A DNA stretch of 38,320 bases from contig JAOTYY010000006.1 in NCBI GenBank assembly GCA_029861595.1, forward strand, positions 1-38,320, in the 5' to 3' direction. Made by a program: the position numbers and the translations under genes. Within the stretch, counting starts at the first letter, position 1; every line of letters begins with the position of its first letter. The DNA comes from Gammaproteobacteria bacterium (GTDB lineage: Bacteria > Pseudomonadota > Gammaproteobacteria > JAHELT01). The notes below the pieces were generated by a model. It worked only from the letters and a program-made list of their open reading frames with translations, was not told where the DNA came from and ran no database searches. Shown piece after piece: positions 25,774-33,470 of this stretch.

Positions 25774-27915
25774 ATGCCGTCCGCCGAAGAGAAGCTGAGA
25801 CTGTTCGTCAGCGCGCCAGCCGGTATCGCCGAGCGGTTGCAAAGCGAGTTATCGTCGTTGGGTGTTTCGCGGGCGAGCGTTCTGGGGGCGGGCGTGCAAT
25901 GCCGCGCCACGCTCGCCGAGGCGTATCGGATTTGTCTGTGGTCGCGTCTGGCGAGCCGAGTACTGCTGCGACTCTCCGTTTTCGATATGCGCGACGAACA
26001 AGATCTGTACCGCGCCGTGCGTGAAATCGATTGGCCGGCGGTATTCCCGCTGGAAGCGACGTTTGCGGTTCGCTCGACACTCGACAAAGCGCGCCTTACC
26101 CACACCGGCTTTGCGGCGCAACGGGTAAAGGATGCTGTCGCCGATGCTTATCGCGCTGCGTGTGGTAAGCGCCCATCCGTAGACAGAACGCGCCCCGATG
26201 TACGTTTGCACCTGCACGTACAACGCAGCCGCGCGACCTTGAGTCTGGATCTGGCGGGTGAAGGTCTGCACCGGCGTGGGTACCGTGAATCCCGCGCGGC
26301 CGCGCCGCTCAAGGAAAACCTTGCGGCTGCCATTCTGGATCTGCTCGGGTGGCCGGGGATCGCGGACCGCGACGGCGCCTTGCTCGACCCGATGTGTGGT
26401 TCCGGTACGCTGCTGCTGGAGGGTGCCATGATGGCCGCCAACCTGGCACCCGGGCTGCACCGCGAACGCTTCGGGTTCCACACCTGGCATGGTCACGATC
26501 CTGAAATCTGGCAAGGCCTGCTGCATGAAGCCCACGCCGTGCAGCGCGTGCCCCCGCCGGTTGTCGGCTGCGACATCAATTCCGCGGCCCTGCGCCGGGT
26601 GCGTGAGGCGGCGCAATCGCTGGGGCTGGAAGACGCGATAACGTTGCACAAGCGCGCTCTGGATCGGCCGTTGGACGCGGGTGAACTCGCGGCCGGTTTA
26701 CTGGTGAGCAATCCGCCTTACGGGGTGCGCATGGGCGAATCCGATCAATTACCCGCGCTGTATCGGCAACTCGGTCAGCTGCTGCGCCGCTACCCGGGTT
26801 GGCGCACGGCCGTGTTCACCGGCAATCCGGACCTGGTGCATCGACTGAGAATCCCCGCTGTGGCGCGGCACAAACTGCGCAACGGCACTATTCCCTGCGT
26901 GCTGTTCGATTTCGGCGAGATGCCTCGCCGTGGCGGCGAAGCCGTCACGCCTGCGGCTGCGGTTGACGACAACGACGCTTTCGGCAACCGGTTGCGCAAG
27001 AACATGAAGCACCTGCGCCGCTGGGCGCGCCGCGAGAACATCGACTGTTATCGTCTTTACGATGCGGACATACCGGAGTACGCGTTTGCAATCGACTATT
27101 TCGGTGGCGAACTTCCTCAAGTGCAGGTGCAGGAGTATGCCGCACCCGATTCCGTGGTCGCTGCGCAGGCCGCGGCTCGGCGCGCGCTGGTGATGTCCAC
27201 TACCGGCGCGCTGTTGGCTTTACCCGACGCGCAACTGCACTACAAAATGCGACGCCGCCAGCGTGGCAGCGAGCAGTATCGGCGCCACGCGGGTGAGCGG
27301 CGTTTCGATATTGTCGACGAGCACGGGCTGCGCTTCTATGTCAATTTTCATGATTACCTGGACACCGGCCTGTTTCTGCACCACCGCTTGACCCGCCGGC
27401 GCATCCACGCCAGCGTGGCAGGGCGCAGTTTTCTGAATCTGTTCGCTTACACTGGAGCCGCTACGGTCTGCGCGGCGGCCGGCAGTGCATCGAGCACCAC
27501 CTCCGTGGACCTCAGTCAGACGTACCTGAACTGGGCTGACGACAACCTGGCGCTCAACGATTTGACCAGCGAGTCGAATAGCCTGCTGCGCGCTGATTGC
27601 CTGGCATGGATAGCGGATGCCGCGCGTGATACGCAGCGCTGGGACTACATTTTTCTGGACCCGCCGAGTTTCTCGAATTCCAAGAGCATGCGCACGACAT
27701 TGGACATCCAGCGTGACCACGTGGCGCTTCTGCATGCGGTAAGCGGCCTGCTCGCACCGCAGGGCGTACTGCTATTTGCCACCAACAAACGCCGTTTCAA
27801 ACTCGATGCAAAGCTGGCGGATCACTTTGTAATACGCGACCTGACGGTACCCACCACGCCGCCGGATTTCGCCCGCCGCCCGGCGCACAGATGCTGGGAG
27901 ATCCGCTGCCCGTAA
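25774..27915 (+). CDS. rlmKL: 23S rRNA m2G2445 / m7G2069 methyltransferase, fused RlmL-RlmK
   Basis: About 713 residues from the ATG at 25774. A THUMP RNA-binding domain (~45-155) is followed by the RlmL methyltransferase (LDPMCGSGTLLLEGAMMA SAM loop, GCDIN, catalytic NPPYGVRMG) and the RlmK methyltransferase (NLFAYTGAATV, DLSQTYLNWA, FLDPPSFSNSKSM). RlmL makes m2G2445 and RlmK makes m7G2069 in 23S rRNA helix 74. The fused form is typical of gammaproteobacteria, which helps place the organism. It stands alone, divergent from the hydantoinase and convergent with rnd across a hairpin-rich spacer. Confidence 0.95.
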   Translation: MPSAEEKLRLFVSAPAGIAERLQSELSSLGVSRASVLGAGVQCRATLAEAYRICLWSRLASRVLLRLSVFDMRDEQDLYRAVREIDWPAVFPLEATFAVRSTLDKARLTHTGFAAQRVKDAVADAYRAACGKRPSVDRTRPDVRLHLHVQRSRATLSLDLAGEGLHRRGYRESRAAAPLKENLAAAILDLLGWPGIADRDGALLDPMCGSGTLLLEGAMMAANLAPGLHRERFGFHTWHGHDPEIWQGLLHEAHAVQRVPPPVVGCDINSAALRRVREAAQSLGLEDAITLHKRALDRPLDAGELAAGLLVSNPPYGVRMGESDQLPALYRQLGQLLRRYPGWRTAVFTGNPDLVHRLRIPAVARHKLRNGTIPCVLFDFGEMPRRGGEAVTPAAAVDDNDAFGNRLRKNMKHLRRWARRENIDCYRLYDADIPEYAFAIDYFGGELPQVQVQEYAAPDSVVAAQAAARRALVMSTTGALLALPDAQLHYKMRRRQRGSEQYRRHAGERRFDIVDEHGLRFYVNFHDYLDTGLFLHHRLTRRRIHASVAGRSFLNLFAYTGAATVCAAAGSASSTTSVDLSQTYLNWADDNLALNDLTSESNSLLRADCLAWIADAARDTQRWDYIFLDPPSFSNSKSMRTTLDIQRDHVALLHAVSGLLAPQGVLLFATNKRRFKLDAKLADHFVIRDLTVPTTPPDFARRPAHRCWEIRCP

Positions 27916-28018
27916 CGCAATTATCTAGCCCCCATGTTGCGCGAAGGCAGTCAATTGAAAATAGTCTTGCCCCCGGCACCTTCAAGACATGGAACGGGTC
28001 AGGAAAAATCCGGCGTTG

Positions 28019-28084
28019 TCCCATCTGTGTGGGAACGATCGGCCTTGACCAATAGTCCGGCTATTACTCTGCGGTCGATCGACC
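28019..28084. repeat. Hairpin-rich intergenic element, left part
   Basis: Within the 347-base gap between convergent rlmKL and rnd. TCCCA-TCTGTG-TGGGA is a short inverted repeat in a context (AAATCCGGCGTTGTCCC...GGGAACGA) like the dispersed 'TCCCGC..GCGGGAATGA' palindromes of many proteobacteria. AATAG/CTATT and a perfect 12-bp palindrome GGTCGATCGACC follow. No convincing gene occupies the gap. Confidence 0.45.
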
Positions 28085-28155
28085 AATCTACTTACCCGCA
28101 TTTCCCCTGAGAAGCGACCCAGTCCAATGTTGAGGGGGCGTCGGGAACGATTTGT

Positions 28156-28222
28156 CCAGCCGCAGGCTGGGCCCAACGGGCGAAGGGCAGGACGCCCGGA
28201 GTAATCCTTCCCCGCGAGGGGA
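28156..28222. repeat. Three consecutive hairpins in the rlmKL-rnd gap
   Basis: CCAGCC-GCA-GGCTGG, CGGGCG-N10-CGCCCG and TCCCC-GCGA-GGGGA follow one another within 67 bases. The last has a GNRA-type tetraloop on the plus strand. None has a T-tract. The run could end transcription from both sides, be part of a mobile palindromic repeat, or fold in an untranslated RNA. Confidence 0.45.
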
Positions 28223-28262
28223 CGCAAGCAGCGTGCAACATAGAGGCTAGCGAGTTCAAGCT

Positions 28263-29354
28263 CTACCGCAGCGCACCCGCGAGCGCCGCAAGTCGCCAAC
28301 CCTTGAAAACATCACTCACAGGTTCGCCACGCACGAGGCGCACCAGTTTTTTGCGGCTGGCAAGCAGGTCAGGGTCTATTTCGAGGTGCGAAGCCTGTTC
28401 CTGCACCTGCTCCCTGAGTTTCGCCAGCTCCGCCGATTCGCCGGCTGTGAGCGGTGCGGATGGACTTTCCGGTAATCCCCGGGGCGGACGTTCGCTCGCG
28501 TCGGCGATGAGGTCAAGTAACGTATCGCCATGCCGGCTCACCAGTCGCGGGTGAAGGTTCTCCACCGCCCGCAGCTCAGCGGTGTCGGTCGGCGCTGCGC
28601 GCGCGAGGTCGAGTAACGCAGCGTCGCGCAGCAGCCATGCGCGTGGCAGATTCCTTGCCTGCGCGGTAGTCTCCCGCCATTCTGCCAGTGCCTGCACGGT
28701 GGCAAGTTGTGTGTTCGCCAGTCGGTCCAGTCGCCGCAGGCGCCGCCAGGCATCGGTCGGCGGGTTGGCGTATTTTGCAGGCTCGGACAATTCGGCGAAG
28801 TCGTCCGTGAGCCAGTGCAGGCGCTCACGTCGCAACAGCGCGTCGCGCAACTGCGGATACAGCGCCGCCAGATATCGCACGTCGTCTTCTGCGTAGCGTA
28901 ACTGCGCGTCGCTCAACGGCCGCTGGCACCAATCGGTGCGCGTGTGCGATTTCGGCAGGTGCACGCCGAGCATGTTTTCCACCAGCGCCGCGTAGCCGAG
29001 CTGGTCGGTGTAGCCGAGCAGCGGTGCCGCTACCTGCGTGTCGAAAATCGGTGCCGGCACTGCACCCCAGCGCTGATAGAAGATCTCGCAATCCTGGCTG
29101 CAGGCGTGCAGTACCTTGAGCACGGAGGTGTCCAGCATCACCTCGCGCAGCGCGTCGAAGTTGTCAAGTGCGTGTGGATCTATGCATGCTACCCAGTCCG
29201 GGGTGGCAATCTGCACCAGGCACAACCGCGCGTAGTACGTCTTCTCGCGCTCGAATTCCGTGTCCAGCGCGAACCACGACTGCTTGCGCAGATCTGCAAC
29301 CAGCCGCAACAGCGCGGGATCGTCGTCGACATAGTAGGTGCCGGTCGTGGTCAT
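28263..29354 (-). CDS. rnd: Ribonuclease D
   Basis: A 3'-5' exoribonuclease of 363 residues acting in tRNA 3' end maturation. DEDDy motifs: FALDTEFER (Exo I, D31 and E33), HACSQDCEIFYQ (Exo II) and RYAEDDVRYL (Exo III, Tyr/Asp). LGYAALVENMLGV and SHTRTDWCQRPL are the typical intervening segments. An HRDC-type helical domain follows at about residues 210-290. The C-terminal ~70 residues are charged and helical, within the family's normal range. There is no clear ribosome binding site before the ATG. It is convergent with rlmKL across a hairpin-rich spacer. Confidence 0.95.
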   Translation of the reverse strand: MTTTGTYYVDDDPALLRLVADLRKQSWFALDTEFEREKTYYARLCLVQIATPDWVACIDPHALDNFDALREVMLDTSVLKVLHACSQDCEIFYQRWGAVPAPIFDTQVAAPLLGYTDQLGYAALVENMLGVHLPKSHTRTDWCQRPLSDAQLRYAEDDVRYLAALYPQLRDALLRRERLHWLTDDFAELSEPAKYANPPTDAWRRLRRLDRLANTQLATVQALAEWRETTAQARNLPRAWLLRDAALLDLARAAPTDTAELRAVENLHPRLVSRHGDTLLDLIADASERPPRGLPESPSAPLTAGESAELAKLREQVQEQASHLEIDPDLLASRKKLVRLVRGEPVSDVFKGWRLAALAGALR

Positions 29355-29429
29355 ACGCGGGCGATTATACGGACGCGCGCAGTGCGTGGGCGATGACAGT
29401 CACGGTGCGCGATACGAGCACTGAGCGGT

Positions 29430-30263
29430 TCAGTTGCGGTTGCCTGTATGCGTTCTCAGGAAGTCGTCCAGCGCTTGCACGTAAGCGTCCCCGCTGACAA
29501 AAAAGCCGTCGTTGTGCCCGCCGCCCATGACATAGAATGCCTTTGGCTGCGGAGCAGCCCGGTAGAGGCTCTGACCGTGCTTGAATGGAATGATCTCGTC
29601 GTTCTCGCTGTGCAGCACCAGGACAGGGCATTGCACATCGCCGATACGCTGCAGAGAAGGGTAATGCAGTCGCGCCAGCCAGCGCACCGGCAGAAACGGA
29701 TAGAGTGTCGCCGCCATCTCCGGCACCGAGGTGAAGGAAGACTCGACCATCAGGGCGCCCGCGTCGACGCGGCTGGCAAGTTCGATCGCCACGGCGCCGC
29801 CCAACGAGCGCCCGAACAGCACGATGTCTTGGCTCGCGATACCCCTCGTTACGGTCAGATAGTGCCACGCCCCCGTGGCGTCGCGGTAAGTGCCGGTTTC
29901 GGACGGCTTGCCCGAACTTTCGCCGTAGCCACGATAGTCGAAAATCAGGACCTGCAATCCCAGCCGCGCAAAAATAGCCAGTGAATCCAGGCGGTGCGAT
30001 ATGTTCCCGGCATTGCCGTGAAAGAACAGAACAGTCGTGGTAGCGCCCTGGACCGGCAGGAACCAGCCGTGCAGCGACACGCCGTCTTCGGTTTCGAAGC
30101 GCACGTTTTCGTAGGCCAGACCGTAGCGCGCGGGGGTTGTGACAAGGGTGCGCGCCGGCACATTCGGCAGGTACAGCAGCCGGTGCTGATTGAAATACAC
30201 TGCCGCCAGCAGCACGAGGTAAATCAGCGCGGCGCTGGTTAACAGCGAGAACAGCATTCGCAT
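29430..30263 (-). CDS. Membrane-anchored alpha/beta hydrolase (BEM46/ABHD13-like)
   Basis: About 277 residues from the ATG at 30263 (a GTG at 30281 is the track start). One N-terminal membrane helix (LLTSAALIYLVLLAAVYF) anchors it, probably facing the periplasm. The hydrolase core has LFFHGNAGNISHRLDS (oxyanion region), IFDYRGYGESSGKPSE, nucleophile elbow GRSLGG, LVLHSENDEIIPF (acid) and GGGHNDGF (His). This pattern is the widespread BEM46/YfhR-type family, whose natural substrates are mostly unknown; an esterase or peptidase-like role is likely. It lies about 40 bases from the end of the cupin gene on the same strand and upstream of rnd, so the three may be co-transcribed. Confidence 0.88.
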   Translation of the reverse strand: MRMLFSLLTSAALIYLVLLAAVYFNQHRLLYLPNVPARTLVTTPARYGLAYENVRFETEDGVSLHGWFLPVQGATTTVLFFHGNAGNISHRLDSLAIFARLGLQVLIFDYRGYGESSGKPSETGTYRDATGAWHYLTVTRGIASQDIVLFGRSLGGAVAIELASRVDAGALMVESSFTSVPEMAATLYPFLPVRWLARLHYPSLQRIGDVQCPVLVLHSENDEIIPFKHGQSLYRAAPQPKAFYVMGGGHNDGFFVSGDAYVQALDDFLRTHTGNRN

Positions 30264-30301
30264 AGCATCACGGGCAGTCACCGTGGCCGGTGTGAACCTG
30301 G

Positions 30302-30646
30302 CTAGGCTTCGTCACCCTGGTCACACGACTCGCCGCCCTCGGGGCCGTAATACACCGCCCACACGCATAAGTCGCCGGAAAAATCTTCAAAACGGTGCTC
30401 AACACCGGCGACAAACAGTACATCGCCGGCGTTAAAATTGCACACCTGTGCACCGCGGCGGAATCTGCCGGAACCTTGTTGCACGATGTAGAGTTCGTCC
30501 TGCGCATGCGGTGACTGTGGATCGTGTCCGCGCGGTGCGTACAACTCCAGGCGCAGAGAGCCGCGCGCAAATAGTCTCACGTATTGCTCAGCACCGGCCT
30601 GCAGCTTCGCCAGGCTGGGACCGGGCCGCCAGATCAAATCGTTCAA
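30302..30646 (-). CDS. Small cupin domain protein
   Basis: About 114 residues from a TTG at 30646 that has GAGGA 7 bases upstream; the longer track ORF adds a basic non-cupin extension. The cupin motifs are visible: HAQDELYIVQQGSGRF (motif 1, with one His/Glu set) and FNAGDVLFVAGVEHRFEDF (motif 2 with His). These residues could bind a metal. Single-domain cupins range from metal enzymes to ligand sensors, so no function is assigned. The sequence ends in an acidic tail. It is followed on the same strand by the membrane-anchored hydrolase. Confidence 0.8.
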   Translation of the reverse strand: MNDLIWRPGPSLAKLQAGAEQYVRLFARGSLRLELYAPRGHDPQSPHAQDELYIVQQGSGRFRRGAQVCNFNAGDVLFVAGVEHRFEDFSGDLCVWAVYYGPEGGESCDQGDEA

Positions 30647-30878
30647 TGCATTTTCCTCAGACGGTCGTGCGTTCGCTGCCCGGACGGGCAGGCGACAGCC
30701 TGGCGATACATACCGCCCTCGCGCGCAGTCGGGGGCAAGCATGGACGGGTTTCTAGGGTGTGCTGGAGAGGCACTCTTGTGCCCTTGTGCGGGTAGGACC
30801 GGGCTGTCTGCAGCCTCCCATGGCTACAGAACTCCCCTGGCGCGGCGTGCGTCGGCCGAGCGTTTCGTGGTCGTAGAC

Positions 30879-31094
30879 TTAAGCGTTCAGGTCGGGAATC
30901 AGTCGACTTTCCAGTCTGGCGATGTGGTCTTTGATCATCAGTTTGCGCTTTTTCAGGCGCCTCAACTGCAGGTCGTCTACGCCAAGATCTGCGGCCATCT
31001 GCGAGATAATTTCGTCCAGATCTCTGTGTTCCAGTTTCAGCTCAGCCAGTTTACCGCGCAAGGAATCTTCGTTTTCACTGTCAGTCACAGCCAT
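30879..31094 (-). CDS. YdcH family (DUF465) small helical protein
   Basis: 71 residues from the ATG at 31094, which is preceded by AAGGAGGTG at ideal spacing; the upstream extension in the track lacks family character. The protein is a charged helical hairpin: LRGKLAELKLEHRDLDEII, then LQLRRLKKRKLMIKDHIARL, the hallmark of DUF465/YdcH (LxxEHxxLdxxI ... LKKxKLxxKDxI). Function is unknown in the family. It diverges from the bufA operon across a 335-base spacer. Whether it shares regulation with bufA is open. Confidence 0.88.
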   Translation of the reverse strand: MAVTDSENEDSLRGKLAELKLEHRDLDEIISQMAADLGVDDLQLRRLKKRKLMIKDHIARLESRLIPDLNA

Positions 31095-31370
31095 AGGCAG
31101 CACCTCCTTACTGGTTAGCGGACCATAGCACATCGTTGTCCGGGAGAAACAGGTAAAGCGCCCCAGTATTGCATCGCACAATGACGGTACCCGCGCCCCG
31201 GCAGGTGAGCAAACCGCGCTGCGGCCCGGATTCTTCGCTCCCCGGCGTGAAGAATTCGTGAACCTTCGGTCGACACGTTTGTCGTAGGATTGCCCCACCA
31301 TTGCTTGGTGGTTTGGGAAATAGCGCAACGCGCCGTGCAGTTAGTCACGGATCGTGGCGACCGTTCAAGC

Positions 31371-31420
31371 TATTTACGTGGGAAACGTTACATATCACGT
31401 AGAGATACATATATAGAGGA
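31371..31420 (+). promoter_or_regulatory. Candidate bufA operator: three ACGT boxes, inverted repeat TACGTG-N15-CACGTA
   Basis: In the 335-base ydcH-like/bufA gap, the last 60 bases before bufA turn AT-rich. TACGTG (31375-31380) and CACGTA (31396-31401) form a perfect 6-bp inverted repeat with a 15-base spacer, and AACGTT lies between them. AGAGGA (31415-31420) is the likely bufA ribosome binding site. No convincing -35/-10 pair was found; the GGGAAAC motif hints at an ECF-type -35, but the CGT element is too close. The rest of the gap shows nothing I can name. Confidence 0.35.
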
Positions 31421-31429
31421 CTCGACACT

Positions 31430-31681
31430 ATGTACGCAGCGAAAAAAGTATCTGGATTTGCCCTGGCAGCGACCGCAGCAGCCTTGCTGTCTGTCGCGCC
31501 AATGAGCGCGTCAGCCGGCGGCGACAAGGGCAAGTGTATGGGCGCTAATTCATGTAAAGGCCACAGCGACTGCGCGACGGCGAACAGCTCCTGCAAAGGC
31601 TTGAACGCATGTAAAGGCCAGGGTTTCGTGGCGCTGACCAAGGAACAGTGTGACGCTAAGGGCGGCACCTTCGAGGGCTGA
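31430..31681 (+). CDS. bufA: Bufferin-type RiPP metallophore precursor (BufA2-like)
   Basis: An 83-residue precursor. Sec signal peptide 1-29 (KK, hydrophobic Ala-rich core, ending SASA-GG), so the ~54-residue mature peptide is periplasmic. It holds six Cys (36, 42, 48, 55, 61, 74) and repeated Cys-Lys-Gly units: NSCKG, SSCKG and NACKGQGF, then TKEQCDAKGGTF. This is the layout of BufA2-type bufferins, which are modified by an MNIO enzyme at Cys (to thiooxazoles in characterised members) and bind copper. The MNIO gene and its partner follow directly. A ribosome binding site AGAGGA lies 9 bases upstream. The family assignment is from motif recognition; the modified residues and metal are inferred. 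Confidence 0.85.
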   Translation: MYAAKKVSGFALAATAAALLSVAPMSASAGGDKGKCMGANSCKGHSDCATANSSCKGLNACKGQGFVALTKEQCDAKGGTFEG

Positions 31682-31700
31682 GTTCCCGCTTCGACGGCGA

Positions 31701-31736
31701 ACGACCGGCATCGCCTGCGGTGACCGGTCGTTTTTT
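31701..31736 (+). terminator. Intrinsic terminator/attenuator between bufA and bufB
   Basis: ACGACCGG pairs perfectly with CCGGTCGT. Inside, CATCGC pairs with GCGGTG (one G-U), leaving a 2-base loop and one bulged A, for a stem of 14 pairs followed directly by six T. It lies 20 bases after the bufA stop and 58 before bufB. Partial read-through would give more precursor than enzyme mRNA. Confidence 0.88.
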
Positions 31737-31793
31737 ACCCCTGCGCAGCACTATAGCGGGCACGGACAGGCCCTGTCGGAGCAAAAGCGACAC

Positions 31794-32630
31794 GTGAACG
31801 AGCATTATCTTGGCTTCGGCCTGGGCCTGCGTCGGGATCACTACCAGGCTGTGCTGGACCAGCGCCCGGCGGTCGACTGGTTCGAGATACTCAGCGAAAA
31901 CTACATGGTTGCGGGTGGCAAACCGCTGTATTTCCTGGACCGCATCCGTGCCGACTACCCGATGGTGATGCACGGTGTCTCACTGTCCATTGGCAGCACC
32001 GAGGCCCTGGACGTCGGCTATCTTCGCGATCTGCGTGGACTGGCCGCACGGGTGCAGCCGCGCTGGATCTCCGATCACCTGTGTTTCACTGGCGTTCAGC
32101 AACAGAATCTGCACGATCTGCTGCCACTGCCCTACACCGAAGAGGCGATCGCGCATGTCGCCGATCGGGTTACGCAGGTGCAGGATTTCCTCGGCCGGCA
32201 GATTCTTCTCGAGAACGTATCCAGTTACATAACCTACCGCCACTCGACGATCTCGGAGTGGGAATTTCTGACTGCGGTGGCCGAGCGCGCCGACTGCCTG
32301 ATCCTGTTGGACATCAACAACGTCTATGTCAGCAGCCGCAATCACGCGTTTGACCCCACGCGGTATCTGCACGGGGTGCCGGCACCGCGCGTTCGTCAGT
32401 TCCATCTGGCGGGTCACACCTATCAGGACCACATTGCGGTGGATACGCACGATCAGCCGGTGCTGGACGATGTGTGGAAGTTGTACGCCGAAGCAGTTCA
32501 GCGATTCGGTGCGATCTCGACTATGATTGAGCGAGACGACAATATTCCCGAACTGCCGGAATTGCTGAGCGAGCTCGAAATCGCTCGCGGCATTGCCAAG
32601 CCGCTGCTGGTGGGGGACGCGCATGAGTGA
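31794..32630 (+). CDS. bufB: DUF692 multinuclear non-heme iron (MNIO) enzyme
   Basis: About 278 residues from the GTG at 31794; the longer track ORF runs back through the terminator. A TIM-barrel metalloenzyme. Conserved DUF692 segments with likely iron ligands are WFEILSENYM, MHGVSLSIGS, ISDHLCF, LLENVSSYITY, LLDINNVYVSS, NHAFDP, FHLAGH and MIERDDNIPE. MNIO enzymes use an iron cluster and O2 to oxidise Cys residues of a RiPP precursor; bufferin MNIOs form thiooxazoles. The precursor bufA lies upstream across a terminator, and bufC overlaps the 3' end by 8 bases. The ribosome binding site (GGAG, 12 bases away) is weak, which would also lower enzyme dose. Confidence 0.92.
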   Translation: MNEHYLGFGLGLRRDHYQAVLDQRPAVDWFEILSENYMVAGGKPLYFLDRIRADYPMVMHGVSLSIGSTEALDVGYLRDLRGLAARVQPRWISDHLCFTGVQQQNLHDLLPLPYTEEAIAHVADRVTQVQDFLGRQILLENVSSYITYRHSTISEWEFLTAVAERADCLILLDINNVYVSSRNHAFDPTRYLHGVPAPRVRQFHLAGHTYQDHIAVDTHDQPVLDDVWKLYAEAVQRFGAISTMIERDDNIPELPELLSELEIARGIAKPLLVGDAHE

Positions 32631-33402
32631 TCTGCAGCGGCTGCAACATGCGTTTGCGGCATACATCAGAGAGCGCGACCCGCAGATGCTGGAGCACGTG
32701 GTAAGCACGCCTGCCGCTACCGCTGAACAGCGCCTCGAAATCTACGCCGAGGCGTACCGTTTGCGCCTGCTGGAGGTTCTGGGAACTGATTTTCCGGGAT
32801 TGCACGGCATGCTGGGAGACCAGCAGTTCGAACAGTTGGGCAGGGCTTATATAGATGCGTGTCCCTCGCGGCATGCCTCGATCCGCTGGTACGGGGGGCG
32901 CCTCGCCGACTATCTCCGCGAGCAACCACCATACAACGCACAACCTGCACTGGCGGAGCTTGCCCGCTTCGAATGGACGCAGGGCGAAGTATTCGACGCA
33001 CCGGAAGCGCCGTCCGTGTCCATCGACGCCTTACAGGCGATAGCACCGGAACATTGGGCAGACCTGGGCGTGCGCTTGCATCCCTCCATGCGGGTACTCG
33101 AGCTCTTGTGGAACGTGCCAGTCGTCTGGCAGGCGCTGGACGCGGGGCAAGTGCCGCCGCCACTCAGCGTCGCCGAGGCGCCGATGGTGTGGCTCATGTG
33201 GCGCCTCGAGCAGCAACCGCATTGGCGGTCCCTGCAGGCCGACGAGGCCTGGGCGCTGAATCAGGCTGGTGCCGGCGGCAGCTTTGGCGCCATCTGTGAA
33301 GGATTGCAGGACTGGCTGGAGGTCGCACAGATTCCGCTGCGGGGGGCCGGTTTCATCAAGCAGTGGGTTAGCGACGGGTTGGTCGTCGAGATCCGCGTGT
33401 AA
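32623..33402 (+). CDS. bufC: DUF2063 MNIO partner protein (BufC/HvfC family)
   Basis: 259 residues. The N-terminal putative DNA-binding-like DUF2063 domain (~1-95) shows LQHAFAAYIRERD, RLEIYAEAYRLRLLEVLGTDFPGL and LGRAYIDACPSRHASIRWYGGRL. The C-terminal half (~100-255) is the substrate-binding part of the BufC/HvfC type, with LARFEWTQGEVFDAP. These proteins escort the RiPP precursor to the MNIO enzyme. The ATG lies 8 bases inside bufB, so the two are translationally coupled and made in equal amounts. No DoxX-like membrane gene or sigma/anti-sigma pair, which accompany some buf operons, follows here. Confidence 0.9.
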   Translation: MSDLQRLQHAFAAYIRERDPQMLEHVVSTPAATAEQRLEIYAEAYRLRLLEVLGTDFPGLHGMLGDQQFEQLGRAYIDACPSRHASIRWYGGRLADYLREQPPYNAQPALAELARFEWTQGEVFDAPEAPSVSIDALQAIAPEHWADLGVRLHPSMRVLELLWNVPVVWQALDAGQVPPPLSVAEAPMVWLMWRLEQQPHWRSLQADEAWALNQAGAGGSFGAICEGLQDWLEVAQIPLRGAGFIKQWVSDGLVVEIRV

Positions 33403-33411
33403 CCCCTTGCC

Positions 33412-33442
33412 TTGGTTTTCGTTTCCGAAAGTGGTTTATACT
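33412..33442 (+). promoter_or_regulatory. Candidate promoter for the signalling cluster
   Basis: TTGGTT (33412-33417) and TATACT (33437-33442) with a 19-base spacer precede the CheY-like gene by about 29 bases. The -10 is good; the spacing is long. A small dyad TTTCG/CGAAA lies between them. Confidence 0.35.
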
Positions 33443-33470
33443 CAAGACTTTACGCTATTGAGCGGATTTT

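Noticed and set aside
27982-28299. 105-aa minus-strand ORF in the rlmKL-rnd gap
   Set aside because: Overlaps the rnd 3' end and translates palindromic repeat DNA (a run like SFPHRWDNAGFFL is typical of such repeats); not a credible gene.
31380-31400. ECF sigma promoter for bufA (GGGAAAC with CGT)
   Set aside because: Only about 11 bases separate the two elements, too short for an ECF -35/-10 pair, and no sigma/anti-sigma genes are in the window.
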